A DNA stretch of 45,865 nt, taken from the NCBI GenBank assembly GCA_964605715.1, contig CAZSDV010000010.1:1-45865 (forward strand), written 5' to 3'. The notes below the pieces were generated by a model. It was not told the origin of the DNA, searched no databases, and saw only the letters and a program-made list of their open reading frames with translations. The translations under genes were made by a program, and so were the position numbers. Each line of letters begins with the position of its first letter. Within the stretch, counting starts at the first letter, position 1. This document shows positions 7,564 through 17,105 of the stretch, in pieces. The stretch is from JAPUME01 sp964605715 (GTDB taxonomy: Bacteria > Acidobacteriota > Terriglobia > UBA7540 > JAPUME01).

Positions 7564-10497
7564 ATGAGTGTACCCGCCGTGAAGAAAATACCCCGAGAAG
7601 TCATGATGTTGAGCAAGGTATGGCTAGGTGCCTTTCTAGTTGTAGGTTTTTTTGCTCATACCTCAAACCTCCAAGGTAATGAATTTTTAGGAGAAGTTTT
7701 TGAAAAAAAAATACGCCCTGTATTAATCCAAAATTGCTCAACGTGTCATAACCCCAAATTAAAGACCGCTGGGCTTGATCTTACCACGCCAGAAGGATTC
7801 ATGGGGGGAGGAGATAGTGGGCCCATTACCTCTCTCACAGACCCAAAAAGTAGCCATTTACTTAAAGTCATTAGCTATCAAGGGCGGATTAAAATGCCCC
7901 CATCCGGAAAGCTTAGTAATTCTGAGATTGCCGATTTGATTGCCTGGGTGGAAAGAGGTGCTCCATGGCCTGGGGTTGAGAATATGCTTGCAATAAAGAC
8001 CGAGGAATCTTTACGAAAACTCAACGATAAGGAAAAAAACTTTTGGGCTTTCCAGCCAATTAAAAACCCAGCTCCTCCTAAAGTAAAGCAAAGTGCATGG
8101 GTCACCTCTCCAATTGATAGTTTTATTCTCGCAAAGCTGGAAAAAAACGGACTAAAGCCGGCTCCTCCCGCGGACCGATCGACACTTCTTCGCAGAGCCA
8201 CATTTGATCTCATCGGCCTTCCGCCTACCGAGCACGAAATCATACAATTTTTATCCGATAATTCAGGTCGTGCTTTTGAGAAAGTGGTTGATCGCTTGCT
8301 GGCATCTCCTCGTTACGGTGAGCGCTGGGGGAGGCATTGGCTTGATGTGGCTCGTTACGCGGATTCAACCGGTAATGATGAAGATCACAGGTATCCTTAT
8401 GCTTGGCGTTATCGCGACTACGTCATTAAGGCTTTTAACTCAGACCTACCTTATGATCAATTTGTCCGGGAACAGATCGCGGGCGATTTACTTCCCCCAT
8501 CCAATCTTGATGAAGTTAATCGACAAGGAATTATTGCTACTGGATTCCTGTCCTTGGGGCCTAAGGCTATAGCTCAACAAGACAAGAAAAAAATGCTCTA
8601 CGATGTTTATGACGAACAGCTAGATGTAACATCAAAAGCATTTTTGGGGCTTACTGTGACCTGCGCTCGCTGTCACGATCACAAATTTGACCCTGTCACC
8701 CACCGTGACTACTACTCAATGGTTTCCATCTTTGCGAATACCAAAAGCTTTAGCGATTCAAAATCACATGTTGCTTCCCTCTATTTTCGACCTTTGGTTT
8801 CGGCTGACAAATACAGGAAATTCCTTGATTACCGAAAAGCGATCCTGAAAAAGAGTATGGATATTGAAGAAGTGGTAGCGAAGGGCCTGGATCACCATAA
8901 TAAAAAATTTATCAGTCGCATTACTAGTTACATGACTGCAGCACGCTCTATTCGGGACGGTAATGGGACTCTTCCAAAGGTAGCTCTTGGGAAAAACCTC
9001 AACAAGGGAGTCCTAAGTAAATGGGTGATATATCTCCAGCCAGAGGAGAAGGTTCGCCCACACTTGGAGGAGTGGCACCGTTCTTCCGCCGAGAATCTAG
9101 ACCAGGTGGCATTGAGATATCAAAAGAAATTTCTAAAAAACCTTAAGATTTGGATGGATAATATTAAGGGGTGGCGTGAGAGAACGAGGAAGCTCCTTGA
9201 AAGCGAGAAGGATAATGTTTTTATAAAACCATTTCCATCTAAGCCAAAGTTTAAACCAAAGGGAAATAGCGAAGACTCTTTCTTTTATGAGGTTTATTTT
9301 AATGGCGGGCCATTTGCAGTTTTTGAAAAAGGTCATTTGAGCTGTGATGTTGATAGTGAATCACACTCAACCCTGGGATCAACTAGTCAGTGCTTGGGAT
9401 TGTTCGACAAAGAAACCAACAACCATTTAGTGAGGCTTCGGAAAGAACTTGATCAATTGAAGAAGGCTGATCCTCCCGCAGTGGATTTTGCTTGCGCAGT
9501 AGGAGAAGGGGAAATTGTCCGTCAAGCAATTTTTGTTCGTGGGGACCACAATAATCCAGGCAAGGAAGTCTCCAGGAACTTCCCTCAAGTTATTAGTTTT
9601 GGGGCTGAAGCTCGCAACTTTGGCAAGGGTAGTGGCCGTCTGGAATTAGCGAATTGGTTGACGGATACAAGGAACCCATTGACTTCGCGTGTTATGGCCA
9701 ACCGTATTTGGCAATGGCACTTTGGTGAGGGCCTAGTTAGAACTCCAAGTAATTTTGGGAAGATGGGCGAACGACCAACTCATCCGAAGTTATTAGATTA
9801 TATGGCTAGTAAGTTTATTGACCAGGAGTGGTCAGTAAAGAAGATGCATCGCTTGATTATGCTCTCGAGTTCTTACCGCATGAGTAGCAAAGCTGAGGAA
9901 AAATACACTTCATTAGATCCAGAGAATAAGCTCTTGTCGCGGTTTTTTCGCCGTCGTCTGGACATCGAACAAATTCGGGATGGCCTTTTGTTGATGGATG
10001 GCACTTTAGATATGACAATGGGGAAAACTTTGCAATCGGGGTTCGGTACGGACGGGGAGACTAGCGGCAAAAGAATTAGTTTGAATCCAGAAGAGATCAA
10101 TAGGCGGCTTGTTTATCTTCCTCTCCGTCGGGCAAACCTCCCCTCTTTGCTAAACCTGTTTGATTTTGGTGATGCCACGACATCAGGAGGTAAACGTCAG
10201 CGGACGAATGTGGCCCCTCAAGCACTCTTTATGATGAACAGTGAATTTGTTGCTACTCGCTCGCGAAACTTAGCAAACCAATTAATTGAGGCTTACCCAA
10301 CTAACCCTACTCGACTAATTGAAAGTGCTTATCTGCGAGTTTTAAACCGAAAACCAGATTCTTCAGAAGTACATGATGTTCTAGAATATGTGAAACAGTT
10401 ACGAAAAAGATTTCCCAGTTTAGGTACTAATTCAGGGGAATGGCAGAGCTTGTGTCGCATGCTGATGTCCTCAAATGAATTCATCTTTGTGGAGTGA
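7564..10497 (+). CDS. PSCyt1-PSCyt2(DUF1549)-PSD1(DUF1553) secreted protein, module A
   Basis: A 977-residue exported multidomain protein characteristic of Planctomycetes and Verrucomicrobia. After a signal-anchor (residues about 15-38) comes a planctomycete cytochrome-c-like domain with one haem-binding motif, CSTCH at 58-62, and the family phrase RIKMPPSGKLS. DUF1549 follows (SPIDSFILAKLEK, YGERWGRHWLDVARYADS) with a second CxxCH, CARCH at 367-371, then DHKFDP. A long, less conserved linker leads to DUF1553 (LELANWLTDTRNPLTSRVMANRIWQWHFGEGLVRTP and the closing APQALFMMNS). ATG 7564 has GGAAGG eight bases upstream; a GTG at 7546 is the alternative. The stop overlaps or nearly abuts the DUF1501 gene. 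The fold family is certain; the reaction is unknown, but two CxxCH motifs suggest haem-based electron transfer outside the cytoplasm. Confidence 0.9.
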   Translation: MSVPAVKKIPREVMMLSKVWLGAFLVVGFFAHTSNLQGNEFLGEVFEKKIRPVLIQNCSTCHNPKLKTAGLDLTTPEGFMGGGDSGPITSLTDPKSSHLLKVISYQGRIKMPPSGKLSNSEIADLIAWVERGAPWPGVENMLAIKTEESLRKLNDKEKNFWAFQPIKNPAPPKVKQSAWVTSPIDSFILAKLEKNGLKPAPPADRSTLLRRATFDLIGLPPTEHEIIQFLSDNSGRAFEKVVDRLLASPRYGERWGRHWLDVARYADSTGNDEDHRYPYAWRYRDYVIKAFNSDLPYDQFVREQIAGDLLPPSNLDEVNRQGIIATGFLSLGPKAIAQQDKKKMLYDVYDEQLDVTSKAFLGLTVTCARCHDHKFDPVTHRDYYSMVSIFANTKSFSDSKSHVASLYFRPLVSADKYRKFLDYRKAILKKSMDIEEVVAKGLDHHNKKFISRITSYMTAARSIRDGNGTLPKVALGKNLNKGVLSKWVIYLQPEEKVRPHLEEWHRSSAENLDQVALRYQKKFLKNLKIWMDNIKGWRERTRKLLESEKDNVFIKPFPSKPKFKPKGNSEDSFFYEVYFNGGPFAVFEKGHLSCDVDSESHSTLGSTSQCLGLFDKETNNHLVRLRKELDQLKKADPPAVDFACAVGEGEIVRQAIFVRGDHNNPGKEVSRNFPQVISFGAEARNFGKGSGRLELANWLTDTRNPLTSRVMANRIWQWHFGEGLVRTPSNFGKMGERPTHPKLLDYMASKFIDQEWSVKKMHRLIMLSSSYRMSSKAEEKYTSLDPENKLLSRFFRRRLDIEQIRDGLLLMDGTLDMTMGKTLQSGFGTDGETSGKRISLNPEEINRRLVYLPLRRANLPSLLNLFDFGDATTSGGKRQRTNVAPQALFMMNSEFVATRSRNLANQLIEAYPTNPTRLIESAYLRVLNRKPDSSEVHDVLEYVKQLRKRFPSLGTNSGEWQSLCRMLMSSNEFIFVE

Positions 10498-10505
10498 GGT
10501 ATTCC

Positions 10506-11954
10506 GTGAGTCCAGAAAATTCTAAAAACCCAAAAAGGATCCGATCAATTACGCGCAGAGAAATACTACGAGGAGGGGCGTGTGGATTTGGCTTCCTTAG
10601 TCTCGCAGGTCTTTCAAGTCAAGAAGTCGGCCTTCTTGCAGCCCCCAAGGAGAGCAATCCTTTGGCTCCTCGAGCTCCACATTTTCCCGCTCGGGCAAAA
10701 CGGGTGATCTTTCTGTTTATGCATGGGGGCCCATCAAGTGTAGATACATTTGATCTAAAGCCGCGCCTTATACGAGATCACGGGAAACCACTTCCGATTG
10801 CGCGTCCATTAGCGTTTGATGATGAGGCACCTGGGCCACTAATGAAGCCACTATGGGATTTTAAACACTATGGAGAGAGCGGGATTCCAGTTAGCGACCT
10901 GTTCCCTTATGTTGGCAAGCGAGCTGATGATCTTTGCGTGATTCGTTCAATGGTTGGTGAAGGCGTAGATCACGGTGCTGCCCTCCTGCAAACGTTTACA
11001 GGGTCTAGCACTTTTACGCGTCCCAGCATGGGTGCATGGACAGTTTATGGTTTGGGGAGCGAAAATCAAAATCTTCCTGGATTTATTACCATTAAGCCAG
11101 CACTTTCACACGGCGGTGCAAAGAATTGGAGCTCAGCCTTTCTTCCTGGTTCATATCAAGGGACTCCCGTCGGCCATTCTGGACTAAAGATTGCTGATAT
11201 CCAAGATGACCCAATTTCATATTTAAAAAATAAAGGTCTTACCTCAGATCAGCAGCGCTTCGAGCTTGACATGTTAGCCAATATTAACCGTAAGCATGCT
11301 GAGATGCGGAAATCTGATTCTCAACTTGAATCTCGAATTCAAGCTTTCGAACTAGCCTTTCGAATGCAAGTGGAGGCTCCTGAGGCTTTTGAAGTTGAAA
11401 AAGAAACCGAGATAACTAAAAAGCTCTACGGACTTAACGAAGAAATTACCCAAGATTTTGGATGGCAATGCCTTCTGGCCCGACGTCTAATTGAGAGAGG
11501 AGTGCGGTTTGTCCAGTGCACGCACAGTTATAAATGGGATCAGCACACAAATTTATTTAACTTGCATTCACAAAACGCAAAAGAAGTTGATAAACCTATA
11601 GGTGGTCTATTAGAAGATCTAAAAGTTAGGGGACTTCTTGAAGATACCCTGGTTGTGTGGGCAGGTGAATTTGGACGTACCCCAGTTTCTCAGGATGACA
11701 GCGGAAGAGATCATAACCCGTATGGTTACTCTATTTGGATGGCTGGTGGAGGCGTGAAGCCTGGATTCATTTATGGAGCGACCGATGAAATTGGATACCA
11801 TGCCGTAGAAGATCGAATGCACGTTCACGATTTCCATGCCACAGTACTTCATCTAATGGGTCTTGATCATGAGAATTTAACCTACAGTTACAGTGGACGT
11901 AATTTCCGCCTTACAGATGTGGCAGGGGTGGTTGCAAATAAGATTATTGTTTAG
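10506..11954 (+). CDS. Tat-exported DUF1501 protein, module A
   Basis: A DUF1501 family protein of about 482 residues, a relative of the alkaline phosphatase/sulfatase fold. TRREILRGGACGFGFLSLAG near the N-terminus is a twin-arginine signal, so it is probably exported folded. Family motifs are RVIFLFMHGGPSSVDTFDLKP, DHGAALLQTFTGS, RPSMGAWTVYGLG, WAGEFGRTP and GRDHNPYGYSIWMAGGG. I prefer GTG 10506, which has GGAGTGAGG six bases upstream; GTG 10494 overlaps the previous stop as GTGA and is the alternative. Either way the gene is translationally linked to the PSCyt1/PSD1 gene, the standard partner of DUF1501. Catalytic activity is not established for the family. Confidence 0.9.
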   Translation: MSPENSKNPKRIRSITRREILRGGACGFGFLSLAGLSSQEVGLLAAPKESNPLAPRAPHFPARAKRVIFLFMHGGPSSVDTFDLKPRLIRDHGKPLPIARPLAFDDEAPGPLMKPLWDFKHYGESGIPVSDLFPYVGKRADDLCVIRSMVGEGVDHGAALLQTFTGSSTFTRPSMGAWTVYGLGSENQNLPGFITIKPALSHGGAKNWSSAFLPGSYQGTPVGHSGLKIADIQDDPISYLKNKGLTSDQQRFELDMLANINRKHAEMRKSDSQLESRIQAFELAFRMQVEAPEAFEVEKETEITKKLYGLNEEITQDFGWQCLLARRLIERGVRFVQCTHSYKWDQHTNLFNLHSQNAKEVDKPIGGLLEDLKVRGLLEDTLVVWAGEFGRTPVSQDDSGRDHNPYGYSIWMAGGGVKPGFIYGATDEIGYHAVEDRMHVHDFHATVLHLMGLDHENLTYSYSGRNFRLTDVAGVVANKIIV

Positions 11955-11963
11955 GGGCCCCTA
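11952..11963. repeat. GC-rich palindrome at the DUF1501 stop codon
   Basis: TAGGGGCCCCTA begins at the stop codon TAG and is perfectly self-complementary. It sits in the 25-base gap before the dehydrogenase gene and could reduce read-through or mark RNA processing between the two. It has no U-tract, so it is not a standard terminator. Confidence 0.3.
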
Positions 11964-11979
11964 GGCTATCTCCTAATAA

Positions 11980-12993
11980 ATGAGAACCGTTACACTCAAA
12001 GAACCTGGGCAATTGTTATTGGATGACTCAAATTCACCCCAGAGCCCTTTGCCTGGGAAAGCTGTTGTCCACGTGAGGCGGGTTGGTGTTTGTGGAACTG
12101 ATATTCATGCCTTCCAGGGCGAGCAACCGTTCTTCACTTATCCTCGTATTCTTGGGCATGAGCTCGGGGTGGAGATTGTAGATATCAGTCCAAATGAGGC
12201 AGGGTTAAAGATAGGTGATCTTTGTGCGGTTGAACCTTATCTTGATTGTGGTTTTTGTCCTGCTTGCAGACAAGGGAAAACTAATTGCTGTCTGGACCTG
12301 AAAGTTTTGGGTGTTCATACTGACGGTGGAATGCGAGAATTCATTACTCTCCCGATCTGCAAACTTCATCGGTCCAATAAGCTTTCCTCAGATCAGCTAG
12401 CTCTTGTTGAAACTTTGGGAATTGGGGCACACGCCGTTTCTCGTGCCCAAATTAGGGCTGGAGAATTTTCCTTGGTTATTGGGGCAGGCCCCATTGGCCA
12501 AGGGATTATTACATTTACTCAATTGGCTGGTGGTCGGGTTATTGTTGTGGACGTGAACGAGGAGCGCTTGGATTTGGCGCGACGATTAGGAGTAGAATTT
12601 ACTTTAAACGGGGAAACGGAACCTATTGACCTTATTAAAGAGATCACAGATGGGAATTTGGCAACCACGGTATTCGATGCGACCGGAAACCAAAATTCCA
12701 TGTCAAAGGCCTTTAGGTATGTCGCCCATGCTGGTAGGCTTGTTTTGGTAGGGTTAATTCAAGGGAGCGTTACGTTTAGTGATCCTGATTTCCATCGGAA
12801 GGAAATGACTATCCTAAGTTCCAGAAATTCTACCAGTTCTGATTTTAAACGCATCTTGAGGCTCTTGGAATCTGGAAAGATTGACCTGATGGCTTGGCCC
12901 TCGCATCGTGCGTCGCCAGCCTCGTTCATAAAAGAATTTCCTGATTGGATTAAACCTGGAAGTGGTTTAGTAAAGGGGATGATTGAGTTCTAG
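11980..12993 (+). CDS. Zinc-dependent sugar-acid dehydrogenase (LgoD/YjjN-like)
   Basis: A 337-residue NAD(P)-dependent medium-chain dehydrogenase, cytoplasmic. Catalytic zinc ligands are Cys38 (GVCGTDIHAF), His60-Glu61 (ILGHE) and Glu144; the structural zinc site is Cys90, Cys93, Cys96 and Cys104. The nucleotide-binding loop is VIGAGPIG (166-173). Phrases such as PFFTYPRILGHE, FDATGNQNSM, FSDPDFHRKEMTILSSRN and the ending KGMIEF closely resemble E. coli YjjN/LgoD, L-galactonate 5-dehydrogenase, as I remember it, more than threonine or sorbitol dehydrogenase. The substrate is probably a sugar acid, but L-fuconate or another hexonate is equally possible. The gene starts 25 bases after the DUF1501 stop with no strong ribosome binding site, which suggests one operon with module A. 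Confidence 0.85.
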   Translation: MRTVTLKEPGQLLLDDSNSPQSPLPGKAVVHVRRVGVCGTDIHAFQGEQPFFTYPRILGHELGVEIVDISPNEAGLKIGDLCAVEPYLDCGFCPACRQGKTNCCLDLKVLGVHTDGGMREFITLPICKLHRSNKLSSDQLALVETLGIGAHAVSRAQIRAGEFSLVIGAGPIGQGIITFTQLAGGRVIVVDVNEERLDLARRLGVEFTLNGETEPIDLIKEITDGNLATTVFDATGNQNSMSKAFRYVAHAGRLVLVGLIQGSVTFSDPDFHRKEMTILSSRNSTSSDFKRILRLLESGKIDLMAWPSHRASPASFIKEFPDWIKPGSGLVKGMIEF

Positions 12994-13126
12994 GGCAAGA
13001 GGTACGCTCTTTCATTATGAGTATATCGCAGAAATATGTACACAAAGATGGCAGCTACTGTTGCAAGAATCATAGATCTTGAACTTGTCTAAACATAATT
13101 AAATAGCTATACACCACGGTGGTTAT

Positions 13127-14050
13127 ATGAAAATCCAAAATGGATATTCTAAATTTATTCGACCCTTATTGTTTTGTAATTTGTTTTTAGTTCTTCTGTT
13201 AGCTTGTTCAGCACCCCAAAAAAGGCCGGTAGGGTGGGCGAAAGTTTATGAGGATTGCAAAGAATTATTTGGCCGTGTTGATTTTGAGCGTGCTTCTGAT
13301 TATGCCCGAGAGCTAGCCCTGGTAAACCCACCCAATGATTATTCAGAGAAAGGGCAAGTAATGGGGATTATTTTGTTAAGCGGACTTGCACAAGGATATA
13401 GGAGCGTAGGTGAGGCTTACGGTGGAGGAATTGATAATCTTAAAAATTCTGATCAAAAAGGTCACTATCGACGCTTGAGACAGGACGCTTATCAATATGC
13501 TAGGACACACGTTCTCCACTTTGCCGAGGTAGCACGACAATTTATTAAATCTTATGATTTCGAAGACGACAGCAGGATTGATGAAGTGGTTGTGGAATGC
13601 CCATACCCTGCAGCTAAGCTCCCTTTATCTAACCCACATCTCCAAAAAGCAAGAAATGGAGAGTGGATTACCTATGAAAATCAAATTAAGGGCCAGAAGA
13701 TTGCACTTCGCATGCAAACAGAAAGATCCTTGGCTGGCGCAATTGGGGTAAGGGACGGAAAAGTTGGGGAGGCATTGCAGTCAGGAACAGCTACTATTCT
13801 CAGGGTAGAATTTAATTTGTACTTGGCTGAGGAGCTACTGAGAGGTGCCCAAATATTTGACAAAAAAGGACTTGATGATTCGAGGACACTTCTTGTGCTG
13901 TGTGATCAAGCAGATACGAGCTTAAGTCAAGCCCTTGAAGCCTTGGATAATACTCCCAATGATGATTTAAAGGCTAGGTCCCGCGATGTTGAAAAAAGAC
14001 TGAAAAAAATACTAAGCGGCGCTGGCTATGGGTTGTCACGTAATAAGTAA
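13127..14050 (+). CDS. Lipoprotein of unknown function
   Basis: I do not recognise this 307-residue protein. Its start, FIRPLLFCNLFLVLLLAC, is a lipoprotein signal with the lipobox LLLAC (Cys about 27). The mature part is mostly helical and Ala/Leu/Arg-rich, with stretches such as GRVDFERASDYARELALVNPP and AEELLRGAQIFDKKG that resemble single tetratricopeptide-like helix pairs without clear repeats. It could be a TRAP-transporter-associated TatT-like helical lipoprotein, but this is only a structural guess. It stands alone on the plus strand, 133 bases after the dehydrogenase gene, and converges on the reductase gene. Confidence 0.7.
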   Translation: MKIQNGYSKFIRPLLFCNLFLVLLLACSAPQKRPVGWAKVYEDCKELFGRVDFERASDYARELALVNPPNDYSEKGQVMGIILLSGLAQGYRSVGEAYGGGIDNLKNSDQKGHYRRLRQDAYQYARTHVLHFAEVARQFIKSYDFEDDSRIDEVVVECPYPAAKLPLSNPHLQKARNGEWITYENQIKGQKIALRMQTERSLAGAIGVRDGKVGEALQSGTATILRVEFNLYLAEELLRGAQIFDKKGLDDSRTLLVLCDQADTSLSQALEALDNTPNDDLKARSRDVEKRLKKILSGAGYGLSRNK

Positions 14051-14076
14051 CCAAAAATGCCAAACTCCTTAGGTTT

Positions 14077-15423
14077 CTAGGCTGCGCTTGATCGGTTCCT
14101 ATTTGATTCGATTGCATCCAACATATCTTGGTCATTTCCAAACTTGAAGGATGAGATTCCATGCTCCTGAGACCGAGCTTCTTCAGCTTTAGCGAGATGA
14201 ATTAAATCAGTTTTTGTGACTGTTTGAATACCCTTTTGATTTAGAGTTGTTTTAATTTGGGAGGCCGACGGCGTGGAGGTTTCAGTTATTCCATCAAGAT
14301 AATGTAAGACATGCTCTACCCCCCGCTCGGCATCGTAACGAGCTTTACCGACCAAACCCTCGCTGGCTTTCCGTGCCCAACCAATTACATATGAACCCTT
14401 TAAAACGCTTGCGCTTTTGGGGTCAAAAACCTCATAAGCTGCTTGCTTCGGTTTTAATATGTCCGGATTGGTAATGTAGGAGTTATTTATTGATGGGATT
14501 CCAACAGATGGGTCCACTATATCTCCGACGGCAAAAATAAGAGTATCGACCTTAAGGTCAGCTGTTTCTTGAGTGGTTTCTGCTAATACATTTCCATTAC
14601 GAAGAGTAAGTTTGTTTTGGGCAATGGTAAGATTATCAATGCGTCCCCTAGCGTCAGATTTAATTGCAATTGGTGAAGAAAGAAAGCGAAATATAAGACG
14701 CCCATCTTCTGGTTCCTGGTAGGATTTAGCTAGAGAAGGAAAAGTTTCTTGGGAAACCTTGCTTGTGTCCTGGCCGACAATAGCGAGACTCTCTTTGATC
14801 CGCATAAGTTCATCTTCCAGAGCTCGGCAGTCGAGATATTTTTCCACATAGGCAAACTCTCGTTGGTAAAACTTCACCTCAAATGGGCCTCGACGGCCAA
14901 CCACTATGACCTCCTCTACGCTATGGGTTGGGTCATCGGTGAGTAGCCAATGAGCAAGGTCCACCATCACGTTACCCATTCCGATGATGGCAACTCGCTT
15001 ACCAACTGAAAAATCTTGTGACGTGAACGGGGGTAAGAGGTTGTAGTGGTAGACGAAATCTTTGGCTGAGTAGACACCCTTAAGTTCTTCACCCGGAAGG
15101 TCCAATTTCTTTGTCCCTTGTGCTCCAACAGCGTAAACCAAAGCTGCAGGGTCCCATTCTTTAAGAATTTCAACGGTAAGCGGCCCATTTGAATTTACAG
15201 AAGAGTGGCCAAAGTAAGCAACATTTTCCATATTTAAAATTTTCCCAAATTGCTTTCGCAACCCAGCCTTCATCTTATCTTTAGTAGGATAAATGCCGTA
15301 TTCTGCTAGGCCACCTGGCTTAATATCTCGGTTGAAGAGATAAACCGAGTGACCCGCACGAGAAAGTTTTTGCGTGGCATAAAAACCCGCTGGGCCTGCG
15401 CCTACAACAAATACGGACTTCAA
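14077..15423 (-). CDS. Ferredoxin-NADP reductase-like flavoprotein (FprA/adrenodoxin reductase type)
   Basis: A two-dinucleotide-binding-domain flavoprotein of about 449 residues. FAD-binding VFVVGAGPAGFYATQKL is at the N-terminus; the second site is VAIIGMGNVMVDLAHWL, where adrenodoxin-reductase relatives have GNGNVALDVAR; a third motif, GSYVIGWARKASEGLVG, matches the FprA-type C-terminal signature. It probably moves electrons between NADPH and ferredoxin in the cytoplasm. The start is decided by GGAGG five bases before a TTG at 15423; a TTG at 15447 is an in-frame alternative without such a site. It is related to, but differs from, the glutamate synthase small subunit, since the N-terminal iron-sulfur domain is missing. 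gltB lies 3 kb away without its own small subunit. Confidence 0.85.
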   Translation of the reverse strand: MKSVFVVGAGPAGFYATQKLSRAGHSVYLFNRDIKPGGLAEYGIYPTKDKMKAGLRKQFGKILNMENVAYFGHSSVNSNGPLTVEILKEWDPAALVYAVGAQGTKKLDLPGEELKGVYSAKDFVYHYNLLPPFTSQDFSVGKRVAIIGMGNVMVDLAHWLLTDDPTHSVEEVIVVGRRGPFEVKFYQREFAYVEKYLDCRALEDELMRIKESLAIVGQDTSKVSQETFPSLAKSYQEPEDGRLIFRFLSSPIAIKSDARGRIDNLTIAQNKLTLRNGNVLAETTQETADLKVDTLIFAVGDIVDPSVGIPSINNSYITNPDILKPKQAAYEVFDPKSASVLKGSYVIGWARKASEGLVGKARYDAERGVEHVLHYLDGITETSTPSASQIKTTLNQKGIQTVTKTDLIHLAKAEEARSQEHGISSFKFGNDQDMLDAIESNRNRSSAA

Positions 15424-15813
15424 ATAGACCTCCAAATCCTTGTTCAATTCATGACACAGAAAAATCTTTTTTGCCTAAACGCCAGTACACCATTCTGAGA
15501 CATTTCTCTAACAATTTGCAAGTGGTCATCGTATAACTGGGCACGTCAAAATCAGTAGCGTGGCAATACCTTACATAGTATTCCAGAAAAAAGGATTGGC
15601 ATGGGATGGATACCGTCGTATGATTTGATCAGACAATATACACATGGATTAGACTTGTGGTCCTAGGCGATTGGGTTATATGAACCCAGGCCAAAAAGGA
15701 TAATGAGGGATCAGTCTCCTGGCTGGCATTATGGGTGCCTCTTCATCAGCACCTAAGATGTGTCCTTTGTATTCCTTTTTTAATTTTACCAATATTTTTT
15801 ACGAGGGAATATT
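15424..15813. other. Intergenic region and leader of the citrate synthase gene
   Basis: A 390-base divergent region. TGGGTT and AACCCA (15672-15677 and 15683-15688) can form a small hairpin with a five-base loop, and GGTGC/GCACC pair further down at about 15735-15754. Frames run back to an ATG at 15731, but conservation starts only at 15814. I see no clear promoter boxes and no known riboswitch motif. Confidence 0.4.
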
Positions 15814-17096
15814 AATGGGGAAAGATACGCTGACAATTACTGATAACCGAACCGGTAAGGTTTATGAAATTGATATAAAGGATGACACGATCCGATCCTT
15901 GGATTTACGACAGATAAAAGTGTCCCAGGGGGATTTCGGTATGATGGGCTACGATCCAGCCTTTACTAATACTGCATCGTGCCGTAGCCAAATAACATTT
16001 ATTGATGGTGGAAAAGGTATCCTGATGTACCGGGGTTACCCTATAGAACAATTAGCTGAGCAAGGCTCTTTCCTCGAAACCGCTTACTTGCTGATCAATG
16101 GTGAACTTCCTACACAGGAACAGCTAGATACATGGAAAGGGAACCTTAATCGCCATACGCTTATTCATGAGAATGTTCGACGACTATTAAGTGGGTTTCG
16201 CTATGACGCCCATCCGATGGGTATGTTGGTTAGCATGTTGGGGGCACTCTCGACGTTTTACCCTCAATCAAAAAAAATACGTGATCCTGAGTCGCGAAAG
16301 AAACAGTATTATCGTCTCATTGCAAAAATACCAACACTTGCTGCTTTTTCTTTCAGACACACTCAGGGATTGCCAATGATTTATCCTGATCAGGACTTAA
16401 GTTACGCTGGAAATTTTTTAAATATGCTCTGGAAGATGAGCGAGATGAAATATAAACCAAATCCAGTTCTGGAGAAGGCCCTGGACGTATTGTTCATCTT
16501 GCATGCTGACCACGAGCAAAATTGCAGTGCCAGTGCAATGCGTGGAGTTGGGAGTGCTCAGGCTGATCCCTATTGCGCTGCTGCCGCTGCCTCTGCCGCG
16601 CTCTATGGGCCGTTGCACGGCGGAGCGAATGAACAAGTATTACGTATGTTGGCAGAAATNNNNNNNNNNNNNNNNNNNCAAGGAAGGCGAAGTGCTTCTT
16701 ATGGGTTTTGGCCACCGAGTGTACAAGAACCATGATCCACGTGCGCGCATTATTAAAGGAATTGCTGATGAGGTGTTTGAGGTTACGGGTCAGAATCCAC
16801 TCCTCAAAATTGCTTTGGAGTTGGAGAAAATTGCACTTCAGGATGACTATTCTATAAAGAGGAAACTTTACCCCAATGTTGATTTTTATAGTGGCCTAAT
16901 CTATCAAGCCATAGGTTTTCCTGTGGAGATGTATCCAGTGTTATTTGCCATCGGAAGGATGCCAGGTTGGATTGCTCAATGGGTTGAAATGTTGGAGGAT
17001 AAAGAGCAAAAGATTGCCAGACCTCGTCAAATATATACTGGATACCAGAAGCGGGATTACCTGTCTATTGACAAGCGCGTTCCTGTTTCCAACTAA
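15814..17096 (+). CDS. gltA: Citrate synthase, interrupted by an assembly gap
   Basis: Condenses acetyl-CoA with oxaloacetate as the first step of the citric acid cycle. The sequence follows type II GltA: DNRTGKVYEIDIKDDTIR, then FIDGGKGILMYRGYPIEQLAE, the active-site region ILHADHEQNCSASAMR, GPLHGGANEQVLRML and, after the gap, MGFGHRVYKNHDPRARIIKG and the C-terminal NVDFYSGLIYQAIGFP. I start at ATG 15814, which follows GAGGG and matches the usual N-terminus; an upstream ATG at 15731 adds an unrelated leader. The run of 19 N at 16660-16678 replaces roughly 20 codons and changes the apparent reading frame. All active-site parts are intact on both sides, so the break is best read as an assembly artefact, not a pseudogene. 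Confidence 0.93.
16660..16678. other. Assembly gap (19 N) inside citrate synthase
   Basis: The left part of gltA is read in one frame and the right part in another. Restoring one frame needs a true insert whose length is a multiple of three; relatives carry about 20 residues between the RMLxEI and MGFGHRVYK segments, more than the 19 N allow. Confidence 0.95.
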
Positions 17097-17105
17097 GATT
17101 ATAGG

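Noticed and set aside
16503..17096. Separate citrate synthase-like gene in another frame
   Set aside because: It is the second half of gltA after the gap, not an independent gene; its first part is a shadow of the true frame.
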